From positions 52,349-116,348 of the forward strand of contig BDSI01000219.1 in NCBI GenBank assembly GCA_003117195.1: a stretch of DNA of 64,000 nucleotides, read 5' to 3'. The stretch is from Eudorina sp. 2006-703-Eu-15. Taxonomy: Eukaryota > Chlorophyta > Chlorophyceae > Chlamydomonadales > Volvocaceae. Numbering within the stretch: position 1 is the stretch's first letter; each line of letters opens with the position of its first letter. The position numbers and the translations under genes are program-made. The notes beneath the pieces are model-generated. The model searched no databases and was not told where the DNA came from. It saw only the letters and a list, made by a program, of their open reading frames with translations. Below, in pieces: positions 20,521-30,832 of the stretch.

Positions 20521-23500
20521 TCAGAGCTCGTCCTTAGCCTCGGCCTCCTCTTGAGGGGCCTCGCCCTCAGCCTCCTCCTGCGCCGACTCCGCAGCGTCGT
20601 CGTCCAGCTCCACCTCGAGCGAATCCACGCCCAGGTTGGTCTTGACGACGCTGTAAACGCGCTGCGAGAACGACCTGGCGTCGTCCGGCACAAAGCCCGA
20701 CTCAAACAACGCCGTCTCGTACAGCAGGCGTGCGGTGGCGGTGGTGATCTCATCCACGGTGTCCTCGGTGGCGGCGGCCAGCTTGTCCTTGAGCGCCACA
20801 ACCAGGGGGTGACTGCGCGGACGGGAGAGTAACAATCGTAGAGTAAGAAACAGGCGCCGCAGAACCGGCGCCGCGTAATCGAATCTATGGGTGCGCACGG
20901 CCTGCACGCCTGGTGGTTGTCCTGCGCTTCAAGGTGTTTACGACTGCTACGGGAAGGTGCAGACGGTGCAGACGCGTGCCAGCATCGTCATGCCGGGAGT
21001 GGGATGATCCGGCGGCGGCCGCGGTGCAAGAATGGGCAAGGACCCCTCGTTGCAGCACGCCCCCACCTACCGCGGGTTGATCTCCAGCGTGCGCTGGCCC
21101 GGGGTGAACGAGCTGCCCGGGCGCGAGAAGGCCTGGGCGCGCATGATGCGCTCCATGTTGGCCGAGTTGCCGTACTTTCCAGAGACCACGACGCAGGGAG
21201 TGGTCGCCAGACGGTTGGAAACCTGTGAGCGGGGATTCCGGAGTATTGAGAGCGTGGTCTGATTTACGCATCCAAGTTACACGATTCAGTCAGCGCAGTC
21301 AGTCAGGCAAGCCGCGCACGACTCTGATAATGAGGACCCACAGGGTCGGGACACGGGTGGGCAGCGAGGACCCTAGCCGTGGCTGCGACTGTGTGGCGCC
21401 TCGATGTGTTTGAGAACCCGCCACGGCACCCGAGAAGCTGCGTCCAAATTCACACCCCTCCCGCCTACACCACCGAACTACCCGTTGCCATGCCACCAAA
21501 CCCCCAACCCTGTGCCTTCCCCGCCTAAGCGCTCTCAGCGACGCCCCTCCCCTCCATGCACAACCACGCACCTTGACGGCTTGCAGGCGTGAATCATCGA
21601 TGACCTTCTTCCACCACTTGGTCAGGTCCTTGAACTCCTCCTTGAGCTCCTTGTCCTTCTTCTTCTCCACCTCGTCCTTGTCCGTCAGCTTGAGGTCGTC
21701 CTTGGAAGCGTTGACGAACTTCTTGTCGTCGTAGTCCTGCAGGTGGCCCATAACGTACTCGTCCAGAACGTCGGTGAAGTAAATCACCTCGTAGCCCTTG
21801 CGCAGCAGCCGCTCCAGGTGCGGGCTGTTGGCCACCTCCTCCTTGCTGTTGCCTGCGCCCATGCATATACAGCGCCGAGCGAGGAGAGGGGAGGGGTTGC
21901 GCGTCGCGGAGATGGTCCCATCGCCGTCGCAAGCCTGCGCAAGCCCCAAGGATCGTGTTTCCTGAAGATTTAGGGTTTGGAATGGACACTCGTGCCCTGG
22001 TGCCCTACGCTGATGCGCGCTGGAAAGCTGCAATTTTGACGCGCCACACGCTGCGAGAACTACCCGCAACCACCCCTCAACCCTACGTAATAATCGCAGG
22101 GGACCGCACTCGGGACTCGCGGACACGATAGCACACACCCGCCAGGTAGTAGATGCTCTTCTGGCCGTCCTTCATGCGGCTGATGTACTCGTCCAGGGTC
22201 GTCAGCTTGTCGCCACTCTTGGAGGTGTAGACGCGCAGCAGCTTGGCAAGGCGGTTGCGGTTGGTCGTGTCCTCGATGATGCCCAGCTTGACGGCGCGGC
22301 CGTACTGCTCCCAGAACTTGCCGTACAGACCGCACTCCTTCTCCGACGGCTTGCCCTCGGTCTCGCCCTTCTCTGCAGTCACGGAAACGAGGGCCACGCG
22401 GGGGTATGAATCCGGGCAAGACCGGGGAGACATGTGCTTCCTTGGCTCTTTTGATGCCCACGTCAAGGTGCCTCGTTTCCATATTCAACAATTTTATCGA
22501 CCAAGCAACGCTATCCGTTGACGCTGGACCTTAAAAGACGGCCAAGGAAGGTTCTCGCTCGACACACCCTCAAGGCCATGACTGAACCCATCCATCTCCA
22601 CGCACTCACCCTCCATCTCCTTGCACTTGACCTCATTCTCGGCCATCTTCTTGATGATGTCCAAAACCTTGCGGACAACCTGCGGGCAGCCGAGACCAAC
22701 CGTGTGTCCGCGGGGAGTCGACGCCTGATCACAGCCATGGACACGGGGCAACCCCCGCCCAGCTTCACAGCCGGCCGTCATCATTTACTCAGCCACCCTC
22801 CTCTTCACTCTGACCAGGAGCTGGCAGCTGGGGTCCGCTCCGGCACCCGCCAACAGAGGTCCAACTTCCACAGTGTCGATCCCTGGGCCTCACCTTCTTC
22901 TTGATGGTCTTGAGAGCAGCCTCCTGCTGCAGCATCTCACGCGACACGTTGAGCGGCAGCGTGTCGCTGTCCACGATACCCTTGATGAACGACAGGTACC
23001 TGCCATGACATGGCGGGGAAACGCAACGACGACCGACTTCAAGCCTCTAGTGGACGGTGTGCCGCCGTGGTCGAGGGACACGTGTGCGCAGTGTGCCGCT
23101 GTGGTCAAGAAACCCGTCAGAACGAGCAAGGCATGGAGGTTTCGGGAGGCCGCAACGGGGGAGGCCGCAACGGCGCCACAAGGGGCGCACACACCTCAGC
23201 GCGCCGATTGCTGCATTGCCTGGAGGGGACTGCCATCGGGCGATCAAATCAGCGGACTAGAGCATGACCTGCTCACTTCCGTTAAACGGCCCAACGACCG
23301 CACGTCGTTTTATCGATCGCAGACACATGGTTTGAGTGAGGTGGGTTGCTTCTCTAAACACACCTGGGGATCAGCTCCTTCATGTCATCGCTGATGAAGA
23401 CACGACGGACGTAAAGCTTGAGGCCGTTCTGGGCCTTCTCATAGTACTTGTCGTAAAAATCGTACGGAGCGAAGGACGGGATGTACAGGATGGAGCGGAA

Positions 23501-26077
23501 CTCAACATCGCCCTCAGCGCGGAAGTGCGTGTGCGCCAGCGCGTCGCTGTAGTCCTTGGAGACGGCTTTGTAGAACTTCTGGTATTCCTCCTCGGTCACC
23601 TCAGACGGCTTGCGCAGCCAGATGGCCTTGTTGTCATTCAGCAGCTCCCACTCCTTCCGCTTCTCCCTGCCATCATTGGGGGGGATGTGTGTGGCACGCG
23701 GGCACACAATTGACGGGCTGACGCCAGACGGGCCCACAAACGAAGGCGGCTGGATCAAGGCGGCACGGTAAGTTACTAACGGTAACCGAAGTCGTTCTTT
23801 CGGACTGAACTAGTCCGGTTCTCCCATTGCTCGTACATGACATGTATGCCATCCCCAACGTCCACGCCCACCCACTTGCGGGTGGCCTTGGGCTTCTCCT
23901 CCTCCTCCTTGGTCTCCTCCTCGTCATCCTCAGCTCCCTCCTCTGCGCAAGACGCACAAACAATCGGGGCCAAGCAGTCATCTCTCCCGCGAACGCTGAT
24001 ATCCCGGTTCCAAGGAATTGTCCTTACCAAGACAGGCGGCGGCAGCCACCCGGACCCCCAACATCGCCACACTTAAACTCACCATCTTCGTCCTCCTCGT
24101 CCTCCTCCTCCTTCGCGTCTTCCTTGGCCTCCTCGGCCTCTTCCTCCACAGGCACCTCGACCTCCTTCTCGGTCTGGAGGTAAATGGGGAAGTTGATGAA
24201 CTCGCTGTACCGCTGGACCAGCTCCTTGAGCTTAGCCTCGGTGGCATACTCCTGGCGAGGTGAGGAAGGAAAGAAGGCGAGGGAGGGACATCAAGACTTT
24301 CAAGAGCAGGCAAAGGGCATGTAGTGAGTTCCTGCACAGGGAGCGCAACACCCTCCCCCCGAAGTACTCGGTCAGTACTGCACGATCACAGACAATGACC
24401 TCCTTCCTGCCCGAATCCAACGTGTCCCTATCTGCGCCCCATCCCTTGCCTACTCACCTGCGCCTCCTCCTTGAGGTGGATCTTGATGAGCGTACCGCGG
24501 CCCAGCTGCTCGTTCTCCGTGTCCTCCGTAATGGAGAAGCTGCCGTCGGCGGTGCTGGCCCAGATGTACCTGGCGATGCAAAGCGGGGTATGAGGCACGA
24601 GGGGAGGCATCAAGGATCAGCAACCTTGTGCTGTGGACGGGTCGCGCACACATCGCGCGTGGAATGACCGGCGCCGATCGCTGACGCGTCCAGCGGCTCG
24701 CTGGGCCGAACACCCCGCTTGACCAGAATCACTGCGTCAGAATCAGTGTTGCCGAGCTAGTCGAAGTTTCCTGGCCTGTCGTGGCGTGGGTCATCCGCAG
24801 CATGCATGCAATCTGTGGACCCCTGCTGCCAACAGCAGCACGTCCCTGCACGCCCCGGCCCACACGAAGTAAGTCAGGCAAGTCAGGCAAGTCGGGCAGG
24901 TCCCCACTCACTGCTTGTCGTCGTTGTGCTTGGAGACCACCTCCACGTAATCGCCCACCAGGTACACCGAGTAGAAACCCACACCGAACTGGCCAATCAG
25001 GTTCATGTCGCCGCCCTTCTGCATCTGCTCCAGGAAGGCTGCATGCAAAGGGAGATCGAACGAACAGCCGGCGCAGGTCAAAATGAGCAGAACCGCACGC
25101 CGATGTTCCGGACACCCTGCAGCAGTAGTCTCGTGCTCCGGGACAGGAGAACGGTCCGCCCCGCAAGACCCGAGCCCTAGCAGGATCACGAAAGCCTTCC
25201 CGTCCAGCCAGAGAATACCGTTTCACATACAGAGTCGACACCGGGGGGGGGAGGATCCTGCTAACCGACAAGCGCAAAATCCGTGCCGCGCGACAGCTCA
25301 CCCGAAGTGCCTGACTTGGCGATGGTGCCCAGGTTCTTGATGAGGTCATCCTTGGTCATGCCGATGCCGCGGTCGCGGATGTAGAGCACCTTGCTGGCGG
25401 GGTCCAGCCAGATTTTGATGTCAAGGTTGGCAGTCTCGCCCTCGCCCAGCTGGGCCTTATCCGTGAGGGACAGGAACCGGATCTTGTCCAGCGCATCGGA
25501 GGCGTTGGAGATCAGCTCGCGCAGGAAGATGTCCTTGTTGGAATACAGCGAGTGGATGATGATGTCCATCAGGCGGGACACCTCGGCCTGGAAGGCGAAT
25601 TCCTCGGCACCATCACGCATGCGGTTGGCGGTGTTAGACATCGCCTCGCGCTCCCTGCAGGTAGCGAGTAATGCCCAGGCAGACGGGTGAGGGCGCTGGC
25701 CAGAAGCGCCGTACTAGGAAGCCTGAGGTACGACGGGGACTTGACAACAAGCACACGTATTTCCCATAATACAGCGTTAAAAATATCATCCTTGCATATA
25801 CATCCGCGCACCTGTGGATGGAAGTCGCATCGGTCGTCGTCGCATGCCCTGATGTCACGCCGTTATCTACCTTCGGCGTTGCTGTAGCGTCGATTGTGGT
25901 GTCAGCAAGGCATGCTGCAAATACAGATCGCATAAACACCAGTGTTAGCGCGGTGGGAACCTCTCTACCAAGAAATCTTCCACGCTGCCGTGCACGATGA
26001 GTTCTGATTCACTCACATGGCACAGCGCACAAGGTCAGAGCTGCGACGAGCAGGAGTGCTACGGCCTTGTGGTCCAT
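20521..26077 (-). CDS. HSP90B: HSP90B, ER-lumenal Hsp90 chaperone (GRP94/endoplasmin)
   Basis: ATP-dependent chaperone of the ER lumen. Fourteen GT-AG exons, 5' to 3': 26077-26017, 25914-25812, 25654-25302, 25038-24912, 24569-24458, 24251-24083, 23942-23876, 23666-23364, 22999-22894, 22679-22610, 22372-22139, 21852-21572, 21222-21071, 20812-20521; 2430 nt, 809 residues, all phases agree. Exon 1 encodes a signal peptide ([20 protein letters not shown]). The N-terminal ATPase domain shows [26 protein letters not shown] and [15 protein letters not shown]. An acidic charged linker (about residues 270-330) ends KPKATRK. The middle domain has [21 protein letters not shown] and [14 protein letters not shown]. 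The C-terminus is acidic and ends KDEL, the ER retrieval signal. Length and domains are those of an intact plant/algal GRP94. It is divergent from the BiP gene about 4 kb away. No break or missing catalytic residue seen. Confidence 0.96.
26017..26077 (-). other. HSP90B first exon: start codon and signal peptide
   Basis: This 61-nt exon is too short to show as a reading frame. ATG at 26077 opens a hydrophobic leader ([16 protein letters not shown]) followed by a GTGAGTG donor. Its single leftover T joins CA of exon 2 (25914-25812) to make TCA, and exon 2's final AG joins G of exon 3. A direct exon 1 to exon 3 join would be out of frame, which supports exon 2 as real. Confidence 0.88.
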
Positions 26078-26358
26078 TGTGGCGCGAAGGCAAGGCCTTG
26101 CGGCCAACCGACAGGTTGCTGCAATGATCTGGACCACCAGGCAACACGCAACAACTGTGACGCCGTTGCAATCACGCGCTCCCTATTCACAATCACTTGT
26201 ATCACAATGGCGATTTGGATTGAATGACATATCTATCGACGTGAAACACATTTCCATTCCGTACGGCGTCTTTCTTACATGATAATTGATGTAAAGACAC
26301 CATGCAGCACACGGGCACCGGGCAACTTTGGTTTACTTGGGTTGCACTGTAAACGTTC

Positions 26359-26367
26359 ATATATATA
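26359..26367 (-). promoter_or_regulatory. Candidate TATA box for HSP90B
   Basis: TATATATGAA on the minus strand about 285 bp upstream of the ATG. A further 280 bp out (26646-26676) is a cluster of alternating TTC/GAA triplets reminiscent of a heat-shock element but with imperfect spacing. TGACGTGG, the core of the unfolded-protein-response element, lies at 26878-26885. All are sequence matches only. Confidence 0.25.
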
Positions 26368-28462
26368 CTCTTATGCACCCAGCGTGTTCATTGCATTGCA
26401 GAACATTCAACCAGGGACGCCTAAAACTCCGTCCGAATACCTATTCTGCCCGATTACCATGTAACTTACTTCAACTGTCACACTACACATCCAATATGAC
26501 CGTTCTGATCACACGTTTCGTTGCCCGGTGTTATTTTAGTGCCCGGAACCAAGACGGAGCGCTCTTGTCTGAAAGTTCAAATCCGCGATTGAAGTTGGAC
26601 ATTGGAATTGAAAACAGCCATAACGCTGGGGTGAGCAAAGTCGCACTTCGAAACGTCCTTCGGAACGAAACGTCGTTTGTTAAAAAGAGTGACGCGCTCA
26701 GAAGAATTCGCCATCATTTCATTTGTCGCCTTACAATGACTCTGATTATGGTGGTGATATGTCTGTTACCAGTCCGATAGGACACCTCATCAACTGCAAC
26801 ACCACGGTCCCCCAGCGACCTACCAGGATCCATCCCGCCCTTGCGGGCTGGCCGTGGCAAAGAATACATCAAGTCTCTGACGTGGCTCCCCCTGTAGTGA
26901 ACGACATGTACGCAAGGATCCAAAACAATACCATTGTGTTTGCCGCAGTGGCGCACGGGACAGGTTCAGTGACTAATTAGGTACAGCCTGGGAAAGCCAA
27001 GATATGCTATCACACTCAGCGTCGCGTGATTCGCGAGGAGGAAGCCTGTATAACTGTAGCTGCGGGACTGCAGTACCCGTTACCCGCTGCCTCTTCCAAC
27101 CCGGACCGCACTTGGGCCGTAGCCACGCTTCCACTGGGTTACGGTGAATGCGCCGCGGCTAACCATGCACCTGCCTTACACATGTAAGAGAGGGTTAACT
27201 AGCCACGACTGCCCACTCCCTTCTCCACGGTGGCCAAACAACGTACACGTGCGTGCAATGTGCTGACGTCCGCGTCTTCTGTCACACTTTGTTGATATAG
27301 GAAATGCGCTCACCGCCATGCAGACTGGCGGGAGAGGCCGTGCACGCTCGCTGTCACGCCCCCAGATTTCGTGACGTGCGAACGGCAGGACCAGATGCCA
27401 ACGAAGACCTGGCACCAACGTGGGGGCGTGACAACCTAATTGACAATAGTGCCACTTTCAACCGTAGAAATCGGACCCCATACCTGACACGGAGGGTAGA
27501 GTCTGGTACGAGCCCGCGGGCCACACCCTTGCCGTACAGGCTGCACGGGCCACGTGCTGCAACGGCTTGGGAATGAGGGAGTTTAGAATCCCCATCTCCG
27601 AGGGCCCAGAATTAGCAGTGGTACGTTATGCGGCTGTCACTATTCACCTCTGCGAGTTTCCAAGGGAATTCTGCAGTACTGTATGTAGGACCGACTGAGG
27701 GTCTGCTACTTTCTTTCTCTGCGGCAGTAGTTCGTGCTGGCTGGCTCCTGGATCCGCGCTGGCACAATGGGGACCCACGACTTACAGCCTGGCCGGCGCA
27801 GGGAGCGCCCCCGCTTCCGAGGTGGTGGTGTCAACCCCCGGGCCCCTAACTGTGCCTCCGGCCATAGACTAGTGCCGTGCATAAAACTGGGATTGTTTAT
27901 ACTACTGATAAGTCTCACTATCAAACTAGGATTGTTTTTATTTTTACTTGGCATCTGTCTAATTTGGTGATAGTCCGGTTGGGTACCCGGTGTGATAGCC
28001 CTTTCCAGGCAGCCAGGTATTCGGCTTATTCAATGAACATCGTTGGGCCTGGTTGGGCATGCATGAAGCGGCATGAACAGTCCGACTGTGCGGCAAGTCC
28101 ATCTTGATTTGATGCAAAATCCGTACCTGGACGTACCGCCCCAACACCCCCGCCCTCTCTGAAGCACCCGGGGTGCTCTGCCAGTTGCGTACATGGCGGA
28201 CACGACCATAGCAACCGGGTGCGCATTTCAAACCATCAGTCGAGAGAAGGAACACTCGCTAAGTTTGTGCGGCATGCGGCAGGGTCTATTTTACCAAGTA
28301 TACGTTGTAGAGACACGGTTTGACGCTTGGGGCAGCCGTGAGCGGGCATGGGGCTGAAATGCGGGCTATTGGCACGCAAACGCACAGTCAAACATGTGTC
28401 AGGTGGGCCACGGTGGCGCGGTTTCGTTCATTCAGTGTGTGGTGAGGAAGAGACGGCTGTCA

Positions 28463-28505
28463 CCGATGACAAGCGGGGTCCACTGTAACATCATCAAAAA
28501 AAACA
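28463..28505 (+). mobile_element. LINE-like 3' end (short relic)
   Basis: CACCGATGACAAGCGGGGTC, then CACTGTAACATCATC and a run of A. It matches the 29423-29488 tail in the core CACCGATGA...GGGGTCC-CTGTAACAT. A conserved 3' tail followed by short repeats or A-run suggests the end of a truncated non-LTR element; no coding part is recognisable. Confidence 0.35.
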
Positions 28506-28842
28506 TGCGAGGCATACGCGTGCTTAAGGATACCACGAGATGCCCGTGTCGCTATATATGATTGGCCCGAGCCGTATGGGATCCTGATTCCCGTCCTTTC
28601 GAAGCCGTCGAACCATTCCCTGACCATGCCATGCTCGCCAAGAGATTGATCGAATCCCGGTCCCCTCGCCGCCAGTTGTGGTTTCGAGAGGCAATCTGGC
28701 GTTCCGAACCCTTCCGAACCTCGTCGTGTCGTTCATTGACGCACGAGCTGCACGTCCTTCCCTACGGCTGGAGGTAAATGGGTGCGCAGGCCTTGACATG
28801 TGCTGTAGGTATGAGCCTCCCACAAAACTATCTGGGCCCGTA

Positions 28843-28892
28843 AATGTCGTTACATGAGCGCCCGTAGCCACGGTCGGTCATGTAACGACATT
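28843..28892. repeat. 15-bp perfect inverted repeat
   Basis: AATGTCGTTACATGA at 28843-28857 and its exact reverse complement at 28878-28892, separated by 20 nt. It could fold as a strong hairpin in either strand's transcript or be the trace of a small terminal-inverted-repeat element. Confidence 0.85.
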
Positions 28893-29422
28893 AAACCGGG
28901 ACCTGCGGGACCTGCTCCTGAAGAAGGATGAGGCGCGGGTTCCCCGCCCTCTGTCTGTTTGTCGTCGGGCTCTCCGTACCGGGGTTCAAGTTGGGGACCG
29001 GGCCTACCCTCAGATTGGGGTGGAGGTTGGGCTCCCGTTGGCATTTTGGTGTTTTGGCCAAGTTATTTCTTATGATGCGGGTTACCCCACTAGCGGTCGC
29101 TGGGCAGTGTCACGAGCCAGGCGTGGGCCTTCCAAGACCTCGAGAGGGTGCTGCGTTGGGTGCCTCATCAGAGGTGGTGGTAGCTGGGTAATGGGGTGCC
29201 TGTGTGGGCGACCTCCCCTGTGCTTGGCTTTATCCACTTCTGGGGATTATGCCCGCTGCTGTGCCTATCCCTTTGGTAGTGTTGCCCCGCTGCGCGCCTC
29301 TGCTTGCTTCGGTGTCTGACTGGTTGGGGTTATGGCCCGGTGTGTTTTCTTTGGGTGCGGCGTTGTGGTGTGGAGGTGACCTGCCGCCTTGGCGGTGGGG
29401 CCTACTGGGGCTTGCTCTGGTA

Positions 29423-29488
29423 TACACCGATGATCCCGTTGGGGTCCGCTGTAACATTCATTCATTCATTAAACCATCATTCATTCAG
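29423..29488 (+). mobile_element. LINE-like 3' end with CATT repeats
   Basis: Contains CACCGATGATCCCGTTGGGG, then TCCGCTGTAACATTCATTCATTCATT and an AAACC/CATTCATTC tail. The simple CATT tail is what one expects where target-primed reverse transcription starts. A third, weaker relative (GTCCGCTGTAACGTTCATTC) is at about 63424. The upstream extent, perhaps from about 28900, cannot be fixed. Confidence 0.4.
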
Positions 29489-29829
29489 AAAGGCACGCCC
29501 CCACGAGGGCCATTATATCCTCTGGTAATGGCGTCTGGAGTCAGCGTCCATTGTTGGTGTTGCATCGGGTGTGTGAGACCTAACCGTACGCAACGCACTG
29601 CCGGCGTGCTGCCAGCGGTCACACGGCACGAACAGGTCGCAGTACGAAAGACATGCACGCGCATCTATGTACATTGTATGGCCATGATTTAACATAGTTA
29701 ACTTCCACGTGGATGATGTCGGTACAGATGTCGGTACAAAATTGCGGTAACGGGCGCTCATACCGTGACCCCTATCATTTCGCCTGTAAACATCTCACTT
29801 TGCCCAGAACTATTTATCATTAAAGGTCG

Positions 29830-29900
29830 TATAAGAAATGTTTGTTCGTCCCGTACTCTGCAAAAGCTTTGAGTCGCGACCTTTTGGCGCACTTCTAGAA
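29830..29900 (+). promoter_or_regulatory. Candidate TATA and heat-shock-type motif upstream of BiP
   Basis: TATAAG at 29830-29835, about 205 bp upstream of the ATG, and the palindrome TTCTAGAA (29893-29900), which fits one inverted pair of a heat-shock element. The HSE-like pair lies downstream of the TATA, so it would be in the 5' UTR if that TATA is used. Sequence match only. Confidence 0.25.
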
Positions 29901-30036
29901 CGATGTCGTACGATGCCACGGTGTCCCGCGAAAGCATTCCTCAAAAGCTGCAATGGCACCACAACTTGTCAATTTTACTCGTAATCCGACACTCGAATAG
30001 GAATTCCAGGTGTTATTGTGTCACAAGTCGCCTACT

Positions 30037-30800
30037 ATGGCGCAATTGAAGGCGGCAGTTCTGCTGCTCGGTAAGTTGTTGCCACATGATACTTGCTTTA
30101 GATCGCTATTGTTTCCTGTCATCTTACAGTAAATCAACGTGCTCTAATTGTGCAGCGCTGGCGTGCGCCTCTTATAGCTTTAGCGTCTGGGCCTCGGAGG
30201 AGAAGCTCGGCACCGTGATTGGTATCGACTTGGGCACCACCTACTCTTGCGTCGGCGTCTACAAGAATGGCCGCGTTGAGATCATCGCTAACGACCAGGG
30301 CAACCGGATTACGCCCTCATACGTCGCGTTCACGGACACGGAGCGTCTGATCGGCGACGCGGCGAAGAACCAGGCGACTGTGAACCCGAAGCGCACGATT
30401 TACGACGTTAAGCGTCTGATCGGCCGCAAGTGCGTCACAAGTATTGTTTGGTTGCGGGCCTTGGGCCAACCGTCTTCTTGAACATGTCCCACACTTTCGA
30501 TTGTACCCTGCGCGTTTCACAGGTATGAGGACAAGGAGGTGCAGCGTGACAAGAAGCTTGTGTCTTACGACATTGTGGACAAGAATGGCAAGCCGTATGT
30601 GTCCGTGGACGTCAACAGCGAGGTTCGCGTGTTCAGCCCAGAGGAGATCTCTGCCATGATTTTGCAGAAGATGAAGGAGACGGCTGAGGCGTACCTGGGC
30701 AAGACGGTGAAGCATGCCGTTGTTACTGTCCCGGCTTACTTCAACGATGCTCAGCGGCAGGCCACGAAGGATGCCGGCACCATCTCGGGTCTGAACGTTG

Positions 30801-30832
<32 letters not shown>

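Larger units (their letters stand above)
26078..30036. other. Intergenic region between HSP90B and BiP
   Basis: About 4 kb separating the two divergent ER chaperone genes. It holds candidate promoter motifs near each end, two related LINE-like 3' ends (about 28463-28505 and 29423-29488) and a hairpin (28843-28892). Short open frames (for example 28524-28871 minus and 29204-29692 plus) show no family signature. The size argues against one shared compact bidirectional promoter. Confidence 0.6.
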
